A DNA stretch of 64,000 nucleotides from Actinomycetes bacterium (GTDB lineage: Bacteria; Actinomycetota; Actinomycetes; Mycobacteriales; Mycobacteriaceae). The DNA is taken from NCBI GenBank assembly GCA_023432405.1, contig JAEYUQ010000015.1, positions 97,369-161,368 on the forward strand, in the 5' to 3' direction. The translations under genes and the position numbers were made by a program. Positions within the stretch are counted from its first letter, which is position 1. Every line of letters starts with the position of its first letter. Positions 10,740 to 18,993 of the stretch are shown one piece after another. The notes beneath the pieces were generated by a model that was not told the origin of the DNA, made no database searches, and was given only the letters and a program-made list of their open reading frames with translations.

Positions 10740-11464
10740 GATGTGTGTATTCCTTCCTCATCCTGGAACGGTTGAAGAGAATTAGCGAAGTAAGTGGTAA
10801 TCCAGCCAGGTGCGGTAATAGCAGTTCCCACGATAATCGCATCTGCACCTGCCTCAATGCCGAGGGGAAGATCGGAAGGTTGATGGAAGCGTCCCTCGCC
10901 AATGAGAAAGACGTCTTTGCCTAGACGACGCCGTGATTCGGCAATGCAGTCCACATCTGGACCTTCAGTAGCCGGGCGATCTGGGGTGTAACCCGCCAAG
11001 GTTGTAGAGACTAAATCTGCACCTGCTTCAACTGCAGCTAAAGCTTCTTCGGGAGTTGCAATATCTGCCATGACAAGTATTCCTTCATCATGGCCAGCGG
11101 CGACTTGTTGAGCAAAGGTGGATCCATCTGCGCGTGGACGGAAGGTAGCATCCACGCAGGCAATATCTGCCCCCACAGCGGCGAGCTTACGAACGGAGGC
11201 AACACTCGGGGTGATGTAAACACCCTCTGTTCCTTCTTTGGTAAGACCGAAAACAGGAACCGCGTGCTGCGTTGTTGCGATAATCGACGTGATGTCTGCG
11301 AGCCCACCGTAGCCTCCACAGCGAAGCCCAGCAGCTCCTCCGGCAACACAGGCCTTGGCAATAGTAGACAGCGTGGGAGTATCCCTCATGGGATCACCGT
11401 CAGGTGCCTGGACGGAGACGATGAGCCGGCCACGAACGGCGTCGAAAAGTTCAGTTTTGTTCAT
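10736..11464 (-). CDS. nanE: Putative N-acetylmannosamine-6-phosphate 2-epimerase NanE
   Basis: A 242-residue TIM-barrel protein of the NanE family, which converts ManNAc-6-P to GlcNAc-6-P in sialic acid breakdown. Family motifs are IVSVQAPDGDPMRDT near residue 15, AGLRCGGYGG near 40, DATFRPRADG near 104, LVMADIATPEEALAAVEAGA near 130, TTLAGYT, and GEGRFHQP with the presumed catalytic Glu, then GADAIIVGTAIT at the C-terminal phosphate site. It overlaps DUF4862 downstream by 4 bp and follows nanK by 56 bp. No sialic acid lyase, transporter, nagA or nagB is in the window, so the substrate could be ManNAc or a related amino sugar rather than sialic acid. Confidence 0.85.
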   Translation of the reverse strand: MNKTELFDAVRGRLIVSVQAPDGDPMRDTPTLSTIAKACVAGGAAGLRCGGYGGLADITSIIATTQHAVPVFGLTKEGTEGVYITPSVASVRKLAAVGADIACVDATFRPRADGSTFAQQVAAGHDEGILVMADIATPEEALAAVEAGADLVSTTLAGYTPDRPATEGPDVDCIAESRRRLGKDVFLIGEGRFHQPSDLPLGIEAGADAIIVGTAITAPGWITTYFANSLQPFQDEEGIHTS

Positions 11465-11520
11465 AGTGGTTCTCCTTGAGATTCGACAATGAAGTTATCG
11501 GGAATGGGAATGAGGAAGTT

Positions 11521-12426
11521 TCAGTAAGCGTGATCAACGGCGTAGGCAGCAGCACCGATTAATGGGGCGTCATCCTGAAATCTGGCTCGCGCAAGAGGAA
11601 CACTCTTATTGGGAGGCAGAGCAGTGTCCTGGAAACCGGAGCGGATAAGTTCGATTAGCTCCTCACCAATGCTGGCAACACCCCCGCCAATGACTACCTG
11701 CCTAATATCGAGTGCCGACACGAAAGCCCCCAGCCCCTGACCGAAGCCACGGAGGTTGCCCTCAATCACTTCGGTGGCTAACTGTTCACCGGCTTGCCAG
11801 CGCTGAATAATCTCAGGGAGACGAATATCAGTGTCTGTGGGCAGAGTAAAACTTACTTCTTTTCCCTGAGCAAGGCAGTTATAGTAGGCAGTCAAGCCTG
11901 TACCACTGACGGAATCTTCACATCGAACGGCTCTGCCTTGGAAATCGGGAACAATGAGACCGGAAATTTCTCCGGCGGAGAAGGTTTCAGTATCAATGAG
12001 CTGGCCATGATCGAGAAGAGCCCCACCTACTCCAGTGCCCAGGGAGACAAAGAGTGTCCTTTTCACCGAGTCTGCCTGCACTGTTTGGCTATATCCCAGG
12101 CAGCGCACGTCGTTGAGGAATGCCGTGGGAACATCAAAATCCGCAAGCTCTTCACGGAGATTAAGCCCAACCCAACCTGGCAGTGTGGGGCCAGCGGAGA
12201 GCACAATACCCTCCGGTGCTGAAACAATCCCCGGAACTCCGATTCCGATTCGGACAACATCCTCGGTGAGGATATTTCTCAGGGCTTCTCGCATCTGGTT
12301 GACAGTGTCCGGGCCATTTTTGCCTGCGGGTATTCTGCCGCGGTTGAACACTTCAGTGGGTGAGGCATCATCGATAAGGCCGTAGGCAATTTTCGTACCG
12401 CCTACGTCCAATGCTGCGGTAAGCAT
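11521..12426 (-). CDS. ROK-family sugar kinase, probably ManNAc kinase
   Basis: A 301-residue ROK kinase placed upstream of nanE, so probably N-acetylmannosamine kinase. The ATP phosphate motif ALDVGGTKIAYG is at the N-terminus, the GIGVPGIVS motif near residue 65, the catalytic Asp in AFLNDVRC near 105, SLGTGVGGALLDHG near 127, and the adenosine motif VIGGGVAS near 250. The usual ROK zinc motif (GH followed by CxCGxxGCxE) is missing: the region reads AGEISGLIVPDFQGRAVRCED, with one cysteine only. Zinc-less NanK-type proteins exist, so this need not mean loss of activity. It follows acnR by 45 bp on the same strand. A glucokinase role is the main alternative. Confidence 0.82.
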   Translation of the reverse strand: MLTAALDVGGTKIAYGLIDDASPTEVFNRGRIPAGKNGPDTVNQMREALRNILTEDVVRIGIGVPGIVSAPEGIVLSAGPTLPGWVGLNLREELADFDVPTAFLNDVRCLGYSQTVQADSVKRTLFVSLGTGVGGALLDHGQLIDTETFSAGEISGLIVPDFQGRAVRCEDSVSGTGLTAYYNCLAQGKEVSFTLPTDTDIRLPEIIQRWQAGEQLATEVIEGNLRGFGQGLGAFVSALDIRQVVIGGGVASIGEELIELIRSGFQDTALPPNKSVPLARARFQDDAPLIGAAAYAVDHAY

Positions 12427-12471
12427 GATGGAGGAGCTCCTCAGATGGAGTAATGGTTATAACATAAGACA

Positions 12472-13059
12472 TCATACGTCTTTGTTCTCCGGGATATCGC
12501 GCCTACGCACAGATTCTTCAACCAGATCTAAAATCTCTTCCAAGCCGTCCACGCTATGTCCGGCTGCAAGTCGTGCGATGAACCCATCCATCACAATTTG
12601 GAGATAGTCCTGTAACACCTCGACAGGAATATCTGTCCGAAGACGTTCCTCCGCCACATTGTCTTCCAAGCGTGTTCTGACGGCTTGGTCCACGATCGCT
12701 TGTTGTTTGCGCCACCGTACTCTGAATTCTGGGTCAGTACGGATCAGACGAGTAATTTCGAGACGGGTTCCCAGCCAGGGGAACTTCTCGGGATCTTTAA
12801 GCATGGCGCGCATGACGGTGACGATTCCGTCTTTTGCCACCACTTCAGCTTCTCGGGCAGCATCTTCTCTGGCCAAGGTGAGGAAAAGTGTTTCCTTATC
12901 CACGAAGTGATGGAAAATTGCCCCTCGAGTTTTCCCAATAGTTTCTTCAAGACGGCGAACCGTAGCTCCTTCATAACCGTAGAGAGAAAAGCAGGTTCTG
13001 GCGCCATTGAGGATTTCTTCGCGCCGCTTCTCAAGTTCATCTTCGCTCACGATGGGCAT
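12472..13059 (-). CDS. acnR: TetR-type repressor of aconitase, AcnR
   Basis: A 195-residue TetR regulator. The helix-turn-helix lies at about residues 28-55 (EGATVRRLEETIGKTRGAIF then HHFVDKETLF), followed by a helical ligand domain. The gene lies directly downstream of acn, as acnR does in Corynebacterium glutamicum, and the sequence EKRREEILNGARTCFSLYGY strongly resembles that protein. AcnR represses acn and is thought to sense citrate or a metal-citrate complex. An AcnR-like operator lies at 16022-16037 in front of acn. A strong hairpin (13100-13131) separates acn from acnR and probably lowers read-through. Confidence 0.92.
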   Translation of the reverse strand: MPIVSEDELEKRREEILNGARTCFSLYGYEGATVRRLEETIGKTRGAIFHHFVDKETLFLTLAREDAAREAEVVAKDGIVTVMRAMLKDPEKFPWLGTRLEITRLIRTDPEFRVRWRKQQAIVDQAVRTRLEDNVAEERLRTDIPVEVLQDYLQIVMDGFIARLAAGHSVDGLEEILDLVEESVRRRDIPENKDV

Positions 13060-13099
13060 AGTGTTTCGCGTTTCTTGTGGGAGTTGTCACTCTACAAAG

Positions 13100-13131
13100 A
13101 GAGGTCATACCGGCGGTGCGGTATGACCTCT
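13100..13131 (-). terminator. Hairpin terminator or attenuator between acn and acnR
   Basis: A perfect 13-bp stem, AGAGGTCATACCG (13100-13112) against CGGTATGACCTCT (13119-13131), with a 6-base loop. On the minus strand it is followed by CTTTG, a short T stretch. It lies 14 bp after the acn stop and 41 bp before the acnR start, so it probably ends most acn transcripts while letting some reach acnR. Confidence 0.72.
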
Positions 13132-13144
13132 TTAGCTCGGCAGC

Positions 13145-15925
13145 TTAGGAAGCAGCCATTTGACGCAAGACGTACTGCAAAATACCACCGTTACGGTAGT
13201 AATCAGCTTCACCTGGGGTATCAATGCGAACCTTCGCATCAAACTCCACGCTGGAGCCGTCTTCCTTCCTTGCAGTCACATGGAGTGTCTCTGGAATCTC
13301 CTCAGACTCGTTGAATGCGGTAATGCCTTCAATGTCGAAGCTTTCCGTACCGTCCAAGCCCAAGGATTCATGAGATTCACCCTCAGGGAACTGCAGAGGC
13401 ATAACTCCCATGCCAATCAGGTTAGAACGGTGGATACGCTCGAAGGATTCAGCAATAACTGCGCGGATTCCCAACAGCATGGTGCCCTTGGCGGCCCAGT
13501 CGCGGGAAGAACCAGTGCCGTACTCCTTACCGCCCAGCACAACCAGCGGAATACCGGCCTCGCGGTAGTTCACAGCTGCGTCGTAAATGAAGGACTGTGG
13601 AGCACCGTCCTGGGTGAAGTCACGGGTGTATCCACCAGCAACATCCACCAGCTGATTCTGGAGACGGATGTTGGCGAAAGTACCGCGAACCATGACCTCG
13701 TGGTTACCGCGACGTGATCCCAAGGAGTTGTAGTCTTCACGCTCAACGCCATGAGCGTCCAGGTATTGAGCTGCCGGGGTGCCGGGCTTAATGGCCGAGG
13801 CAGGGGAGATGTGATCCGTGGTAACCGAATCGCCCAACTTAGCCAGTACTCGAGCGCCCTTGATGTCCTCGACGGGTTCTGGCTCCAGAGGCATACCGTC
13901 AAAGTATGGCGCCTTGCGGATGTAGGTGGATTCCTCGTTCCACTCGAAGGTCTTACCTTCTGGCACATCCAGGTTCCGCCAGGCATCCGAGCCGTTGTAG
14001 ACATTGGCGTAATCCTCGGCGTACATCTCGCGGGAGATGGAAGCCTGGATCGTGTCCTCAATCTCCTGGCTGGATGGCCAAATGTCTTTAAGGAACACAT
14101 CATTGCCGTCTTGGTCCTGACCAAGGGGTTGAGTCTCAAAGTCAAAGTCCATTGTTCCCACAATGGAGTAGGCAATAACCAGCATCGGGGAGGCCAGATA
14201 GTTCATCTTCACATCAGGGGAGATGCGACCCTCGAAGTTACGGTTACCGGAGAGAACTGCGGTGGCCGTGAGGTCATACGCGTTGATAGCTTCCGACACC
14301 TCCGGCGGGAGCGGGCCAGAGTTGCCGATGCAGGAGGTGCAACCAAAGCCTGCCAGGTAGAAGCCAAGAGCTTCCAGATCCTTCCACAGATCAGCGCGCT
14401 TGAAATATCCATCAACCACCTGAGATCCGGGGGCGCAGATTGTCTTAATCCACGGCTTTGCCCTGAGACCCTTAGCGACGGCCTTGCGAGCCACCAGGCC
14501 AGCACCAATCATCACGGAGGGGTTGGAGGTATTGGTGCAGGAAGTAATGGATGCAATGGCAATCATGCCGTGATCCAGGGTGTACTCCCCGCCCTTAGGT
14601 GACTTCACCGTGACAGGCAAGGACTTGCGGCCTTCGGGTGTCAGAGCAGCTGTTTCTCCATGACCCTCCTGGGATTGGTTGTAGCCCTTATAGCTGGAGC
14701 CATCAACCACGCGGGAATCATCTCCGGTGATGTTTTCGGAGTAGTAGTTGGGCAGATCCTTGCGGAACTGCTCCTTGGCCTCACTGAGAAGAATGCGATC
14801 CTGAGGACGTTTGGGGCCAGAGATGGAGGGCACCACCGTGCTCAGATCAAGCTCTAAATACTCGGAGTACTCTGCCTCAGGGGCGTCCTTCTCCAACCAC
14901 ATTCCCTGCGCCTTGGCATAGGCCTCAACACGGTCGATCTGCTCCTGTGGACGCCCAGTCAAGTGCAGATACTTGATGGTCTCTTCGTCGATGGGGAATA
15001 TGGCGGCGGTTGAGCCGAATTCCGGAGACATATTGCCGATGGTTGCGCGGTTAGCCAACGGAATGGACTTCACGCCGTTGCCGTAGAACTCCACAAACTT
15101 CTGAACCACACCATGCTCACGAAGCATCTGCGTGATGGTCAACACCACGTCTGTGGCGGTTACGCCCTCGCGGATTTCGCCGGTGAGCTTGAATCCCACC
15201 ACGCGAGGAATGAGCATAGATACAGGCTGGCCGAGCATTGCTGCCTCGGCTTCAATGCCGCCAACACCCCAACCGAGGATGCCCAAGCCATTTTCCATCG
15301 TGGTGTGGGAGTCAGTACCAATACAGGTGTCCGGATAGGCCACGCCGTTATTGTCGAAAACCACACGAGAAAGGTATTCGATGTTCACCTGGTGAACGAT
15401 GCCGGTTCCCGGGGGCACAACTTTAAAGTTGGAGAAGTTCTCTGAACCCCAGCGCAGGAACTGGTAGCGCTCTTGATTGCGCTGGAACTCAATGTCCACG
15501 TTGATGTCTAGTGCATCGGAGGAGCCAAAGGCCTCAGTAATCACCGAGTGGTCAATGACCATTTCTGCGGGATTGAGGGGATTGACCTTATCGGGATCGC
15601 CACCGAGGGTTTTGACGGCCTCACGCATCGTGGACAGGTCCACCACACAGGGGACGCCTGTGAAGTCCTGCATCAGCACACGAGCCGGAGTGAACTGGAT
15701 TTCAACACTCGGCTCTGCGGTCGGGTCCCAGTTGGCGATTGCTTTGATGTGGTCAGACGTGATGTTCTTTCCGTCTTCGTTTCGAAGCAGGTTCTCGCCC
15801 AGAACTTTGAGGGAATAGGGGAGCTTCTCCATGCCGGGTACAGTGCTGAGGGCGAAGTAGTCATAAGACTTGTCGCCAACCTGCAACGTCTGCTTGGCAT
15901 TGAAGGAGTTCTTGCTTTCAGTCAC
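13145..15925 (-). CDS. acn: Aconitate hydratase Acn (AcnA type)
   Basis: Monomeric [4Fe-4S] aconitase of the AcnA/IRP1 type, about 926 residues, converting citrate to isocitrate in the TCA cycle. Cluster cysteines are seen in [12 protein letters not shown] and in [15 protein letters not shown]; the swivelling C-terminal domain has the substrate-binding [10 protein letters not shown]. Start: TTG at 15931 sits directly against GGAG, while the in-frame GTG at 15925 is six bases after it, so I take GTG; homologous annotations often use the upstream codon. It is followed by acnR. Regulation: probable AcnR operator and -10 at 16015-16037, and a GlxR-like site further up. SUF proteins from the left of the window would supply its cluster. 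Confidence 0.97.
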   Translation of the reverse strand: MTESKNSFNAKQTLQVGDKSYDYFALSTVPGMEKLPYSLKVLGENLLRNEDGKNITSDHIKAIANWDPTAEPSVEIQFTPARVLMQDFTGVPCVVDLSTMREAVKTLGGDPDKVNPLNPAEMVIDHSVITEAFGSSDALDINVDIEFQRNQERYQFLRWGSENFSNFKVVPPGTGIVHQVNIEYLSRVVFDNNGVAYPDTCIGTDSHTTMENGLGILGWGVGGIEAEAAMLGQPVSMLIPRVVGFKLTGEIREGVTATDVVLTITQMLREHGVVQKFVEFYGNGVKSIPLANRATIGNMSPEFGSTAAIFPIDEETIKYLHLTGRPQEQIDRVEAYAKAQGMWLEKDAPEAEYSEYLELDLSTVVPSISGPKRPQDRILLSEAKEQFRKDLPNYYSENITGDDSRVVDGSSYKGYNQSQEGHGETAALTPEGRKSLPVTVKSPKGGEYTLDHGMIAIASITSCTNTSNPSVMIGAGLVARKAVAKGLRAKPWIKTICAPGSQVVDGYFKRADLWKDLEALGFYLAGFGCTSCIGNSGPLPPEVSEAINAYDLTATAVLSGNRNFEGRISPDVKMNYLASPMLVIAYSIVGTMDFDFETQPLGQDQDGNDVFLKDIWPSSQEIEDTIQASISREMYAEDYANVYNGSDAWRNLDVPEGKTFEWNEESTYIRKAPYFDGMPLEPEPVEDIKGARVLAKLGDSVTTDHISPASAIKPGTPAAQYLDAHGVEREDYNSLGSRRGNHEVMVRGTFANIRLQNQLVDVAGGYTRDFTQDGAPQSFIYDAAVNYREAGIPLVVLGGKEYGTGSSRDWAAKGTMLLGIRAVIAESFERIHRSNLIGMGVMPLQFPEGESHESLGLDGTESFDIEGITAFNESEEIPETLHVTARKEDGSSVEFDAKVRIDTPGEADYYRNGGILQYVLRQMAAS

Positions 15926-16014
15926 AGTCAACTCCAGTTCGTAAGGATATAGAAATGAGAATCGCGATTGTTCGCTGAAACAATCTTATGGCGTGAGCCA
16001 CGCGAATAGCCAAG

Positions 16015-16037
16015 ACTTTAACAGTACGGACGTTATG
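16015..16037 (-). promoter_or_regulatory. acn promoter with AcnR-like operator
   Basis: CAGTAC-GGAC-GTTATG (16022-16037) matches 10 of the 12 fixed bases of the published AcnR motif CAGNACnnncGTACTG as I remember it. On the minus strand it is followed after one base by TAAAGT (16015-16020), a TANANT-type -10. The operator thus sits between the -35 and -10 positions, about where it lies in C. glutamicum. About 90 bases of leader would separate this promoter from acn. Confidence 0.6.
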
Positions 16038-16339
16038 TTGCAGAATTTTCGCCAGTATGGCGTGCCAATCCCCGCCGTTTGGGGGCAATTTCCTGTCAAA
16101 GAGCTCTGATTGCCAACATGAGGAAGGTGTGACTGTTGTAACTCTAGCTACTATGTCTCACCCGTTCTGCTTAGGAGATACCTCCGATAAGACCCCGGAG
16201 AATCACCGACACTTCGGAATTTTTACTCCACAATGAAAGCCCATCTACATCCAGGTAGAGGGCGTTCTGGATAAATTATCACATAGTCAGGTCTGTACCC
16301 TTTACTTAGGTCAAGATTCAGACGGTGAACACCGAAAGA

Positions 16340-16355
16340 AGTGATATAAATCACA
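16340..16355. promoter_or_regulatory. GlxR (CRP-type) binding site candidate
   Basis: AGTGATATAAATCACA differs at one fixed base from the GlxR consensus TGTGANNTANNTCACA. It lies in the long divergent gap, about 415 bp before acn and 290 bp before the NlpC/P60 gene. GlxR is the global cAMP-responsive regulator of corynebacteria; which of the two genes it serves is not clear from position. Confidence 0.6.
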
Positions 16356-16461
16356 AAAATATGCGCGTGTCGAAAACTCGCTGGTTATACGGCTGTGGCA
16401 AATGTTCAAGTAAGCCCGCTAGAGTGATTTGAACAGTGTGCAGTGAATTTGAGTGGATTAA

Positions 16462-16564
16462 GACTGCTGGTGTGCCCTATGGTGTCATTTAAGCAGTTCG
16501 AGTCAGGCTCTAGGCAGACCTTAGCTAAGAGGAAGTAGCTACGTTCAAGCCCGTGAGCCTGACT
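16462..16564 (+). other. Possible structured leader RNA upstream of the NlpC/P60 gene
   Basis: Within the 722-bp acn-nlpC gap, three nested or adjacent pairings stand out: ACTGCT (16462-16467) with AGCAGT (16492-16497); a perfect 10-bp pair AGTCAGGCTC (16501-16510) with GAGCCTGACT (16555-16564); and inside that, TAGCTA (16522-16527) with TAGCTA (16536-16541). No T-run follows, so it is not a simple terminator. It ends 83 bases before the start codon, as a 5'-UTR element would. It does not match the c-di-AMP (ydaO) core that precedes some actinobacterial cell-wall hydrolases. Apart from this, the acn operator and the GlxR-like site, I see nothing in the gap; short frames there do not look coding. 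Confidence 0.35.
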
Positions 16565-16647
16565 ATCTGCAATCGAAGCTTTTTGCCCACGCAAGATGCC
16601 TTCTGTGTTCTTAGTTCAATTTTGAGCTCCGAAAAGAGTGACTAGCT

Positions 16648-17154
16648 ATGCTCCGTGTGTGTAACCCGGCCGTTGCCCTCTCAGCGCTTTTCGCCTTCGT
16701 CATGCTTTTCGGATGTACCCCTCACGCCACTGCAGCTGAGGCTGGGGATCAAGCCATCGTTGTCGCAAGGGCTGTTTCTCAGGTTGGTACCCCTTACGCC
16801 TGGGGTGGTGGAAACTCTGAGGGACCCAGTCAGGGAGTGCGTGACGGGGGTGTTTCTGATTCCTACGGAGACTACGCCAAAGTGGGTTACGACTGTGGTG
16901 GGCTGATGCAATACGCCTTCGCAGGAGTAGGGCTTTATCTTCCGCATTTCACGGGTGCTCAGTATCGCTACGGCCATAAAGTTTCCCTCCAAGAACTTCT
17001 CCCCGGAGACATGGTGTTCTACGGGCCTGCAGGTCGTGATCATGTAGCGCTCTATATCGGTGGTAACCGAGTTGTTGAAGCTCCCGAATCCGGTGCCTCT
17101 GTCAGGATTGCTTCCTTAGAGCGCAGTGGTGCCACCGCCATGCGTGTGCTCTAG
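16648..17154 (+). CDS. Secreted NlpC/P60 peptidoglycan endopeptidase
   Basis: A 168-residue exported cell-wall hydrolase. The first 30 residues are a signal peptide with a hydrophobic core (ALSALFAFVMLFG), followed either by AxA-type cleavage at HATAAEA or, less likely, by lipid attachment at LFGC. The rest is one NlpC/P60 domain: catalytic Cys in YDCGGLMQYA, His in RDHVALYIGG, third residue in VVEAPESG, and the LLPGDMVFY strand. No coiled-coil or SH3 domain is present, so it is shorter than RipA. A homologous small secreted P60 gene stands next to acn in Corynebacterium. A long leader with GlxR-like site and possible RNA structure precedes it. Confidence 0.9.
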   Translation: MLRVCNPAVALSALFAFVMLFGCTPHATAAEAGDQAIVVARAVSQVGTPYAWGGGNSEGPSQGVRDGGVSDSYGDYAKVGYDCGGLMQYAFAGVGLYLPHFTGAQYRYGHKVSLQELLPGDMVFYGPAGRDHVALYIGGNRVVEAPESGASVRIASLERSGATAMRVL

Positions 17155-17164
17155 TCTGGACTGC

Positions 17165-18175
17165 ATGGCTTTCGATTCACTCCTGGTATTGTCCTTCGGC
17201 GGCCCTGAGGGGCCAGATGACGTGGTTCCCTTCCTTCAAAATGTCACCCGGGGAAAAGACATACCGGTAGAGCGCCTCAAGGTGGTTGGCAAGCACTACT
17301 CATCCTTCGGTGGGGTGAGCCCTATTAACGCGCAAAATCGTAGCCTTCTCCACAACCTCTCAGAGGCCTTGGATTTTCCTGTGTACCTGGGAAACAGAAA
17401 TTGGCATCCCTTCGGATACGAAGCACTTGAGCAGATGGTGGCAGACGGACGTCGCAATGCCATAGTGTTTCCCACCTCAGCCTGGGGCGGGTACTCAGCG
17501 TGTAGGCAGTACGACGAAGATATCCAGGCCCTACGCGCCTATATTGCCGATCACGGATACCCAGAGATCACTTTCACGAAGATACGGCACTTCTACGACC
17601 ACCCCCAGCTCATCAAGCTCATCGCGTGCGAAGTGAAGAAGTCCCTGAGCTTTCTGCCTCAGGCCCGCTTGGTTTTCACCGCCCATTCCATTCCCACCAC
17701 TGACGACGTCGCCTCAGGTGGGGCAGGCGATAACCATCTGTATTCCCGACAGGTAGCAGAAGCTAGCCGTCTCGTCGCAGAGTCTGTCGGGGTACCTGAC
17801 TATGACATCGCCTATCAGTCCCGTTCCGGTAACCCACGGATTCCCTGGCTAGAACCCGATATTGTGGACTTCCTACGAGCAGATCCCCGTGATTTAGTGG
17901 TGTGCCCCATCGGCTTTCTCACCGATCACATGGAAGTGGTGTGGGATTTGGACACCGAACTTCAGCAGTCGGCCGAGGAACTGGGAGTCACGGTAGAGCG
18001 CGTTCCTACTGTTGGAACCACCGTTGGCTTCGCGGGCGTCGTCAAGGATTTGGTAGAGGAGCTCAGAGATGGGCACCGTACCGTGGGAGGATCCACAGTC
18101 ACCGTTGGTGGATGCACTCTCAATGGTGAGCCTTGTTCCTCTGACTGCTGCTGGAGCAGTGCTCGCATGAGGTAG
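17165..18175 (+). CDS. hemH: Ferrochelatase (coproporphyrin type) HemH/CpfC
   Basis: A 336-residue ferrochelatase, inserting iron into coproporphyrin III in the actinobacterial haem pathway. I start it at the ATG in front of AFDSLLVLSFGGPEGPDD, the normal N-terminus; the frame is open 13 codons further but that stretch is not conserved. The catalytic His is in FTAHSIPTT and the conserved Glu in HMEVVWDLDTE. Cysteines for the [2Fe-2S] cluster of actinobacterial enzymes are present: one in GGYSACRQYDED and several at the end (CTLNGEPCSSDCC). It begins 10 bp after the NlpC/P60 gene, and DUF3097 follows by 11 bp. The SUF system nearby would supply its cluster. Confidence 0.95.
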   Translation: MAFDSLLVLSFGGPEGPDDVVPFLQNVTRGKDIPVERLKVVGKHYSSFGGVSPINAQNRSLLHNLSEALDFPVYLGNRNWHPFGYEALEQMVADGRRNAIVFPTSAWGGYSACRQYDEDIQALRAYIADHGYPEITFTKIRHFYDHPQLIKLIACEVKKSLSFLPQARLVFTAHSIPTTDDVASGGAGDNHLYSRQVAEASRLVAESVGVPDYDIAYQSRSGNPRIPWLEPDIVDFLRADPRDLVVCPIGFLTDHMEVVWDLDTELQQSAEELGVTVERVPTVGTTVGFAGVVKDLVEELRDGHRTVGGSTVTVGGCTLNGEPCSSDCCWSSARMR

Positions 18176-18186
18176 CCTGGGAAGCC

Positions 18187-18993
18187 ATGTCCGATTTTCT
18201 ACCTCCCCACCACAAACAGCCAGATTTTCCCAGTATTCCAGCGAAACCAGGGATTGTCGTGGAGGCGGGGGACTTCGTTGGTGCGGTTATCGGCTTTGAG
18301 CGTACCTACGATGGTGATTTTCTACGCCTGGAAGATCGCTACGGTCAAAGTCGCCTCTTCAAAATGCGTCCAGGAGCATTCCTCTACGAAGGCAAACGAG
18401 TGACTTTGACGCGCTATATACCACCGAAAGGCCCCCAGCGTTCCGCATCGGGTTCCCGAAAGGCTGCTCCTCACCGGGCAAAAACCGCCATTCCCTCCCG
18501 ACTATGGGTAGAAGGCCTACACGACGCCGCGATTATAGAGAAGGTCTGGGGACATGATCTTCGTGCTGAAGGAGTGGCGGTGGAATATCTGGAGGGGCTT
18601 GACAACCTCGCGGAGAGATTGCAGGAATTCCAACCTGAGGTAGGCAAAAGGGTGGGTGTTCTCGCCGATCACCTCGTTGAAGGTTCCAAAGAGATGCGTC
18701 TCACCGAGAGCGTGGGGGAGCACGTGCTCGTTACAGGCCATCCTTATGTGGATATATGGGCTGCGGTGAAACCTCATTCAGTGGGTATTGCTTCCTGGCC
18801 TGAGGTTCCGAAGGGAGAGGACTGGAAAACTGGGGTATGCCAACGCCTTGGGTGGGGAGATCGGCGCGAGGGGTGGAACAGGGTGTATAACGCCGTTCAC
18901 AGTTACAAGGATTTAGATTCCGGACTCATTGGAGCTGTGGAACGTCTGGTGGACTTTGTCACAACACCAGTATCCAAGTGGGATCTCCTCTAG
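18187..18993 (+). CDS. DUF3097 family protein
   Basis: A 268-residue member of the actinobacterial DUF3097 family, conserved but of unknown function. The N-terminal part (VVEAGDFVGAVIGFERTYDG then FLRLEDRYGQSRLFKMRPGAF) looks like a small beta domain. After a basic linker (about residues 80-100) the sequence LWVEGLHDAAIIEKVWG, VEYLEGLDNLAE and VGVLADHLVEGSKE recalls a Toprim fold: a Glu in the first strand, then Asp residues. If so it may act on nucleic acid; that is inference. It lies 11 bp after hemH. Its stop is shared through CTAG with the convergent downstream gene. Confidence 0.85.
   Translation: MSDFLPPHHKQPDFPSIPAKPGIVVEAGDFVGAVIGFERTYDGDFLRLEDRYGQSRLFKMRPGAFLYEGKRVTLTRYIPPKGPQRSASGSRKAAPHRAKTAIPSRLWVEGLHDAAIIEKVWGHDLRAEGVAVEYLEGLDNLAERLQEFQPEVGKRVGVLADHLVEGSKEMRLTESVGEHVLVTGHPYVDIWAAVKPHSVGIASWPEVPKGEDWKTGVCQRLGWGDRREGWNRVYNAVHSYKDLDSGLIGAVERLVDFVTTPVSKWDLL

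Noticed and set aside
8970..12470. The 8-mer TGATGTCT occurs upstream of the GntR gene (about 8974) and, on the other strand, upstream of nanK (about 12464), suggesting a shared operator.
   Set aside because: Only eight bases match and neither copy is part of a clear dyad; a chance match between two such gaps is not rare.
16456..16640. c-di-AMP (ydaO) riboswitch before the NlpC/P60 gene.
   Set aside because: The conserved core bases of that riboswitch, as I remember them, are not present; only generic pairings are seen.
15932..16647. Short open frames in the acn-nlpC gap, for example on the minus strand at 16406-16594.
   Set aside because: No ribosome-binding site, no recognisable protein pattern, and it lies over the inverted repeats; it is better explained as non-coding.
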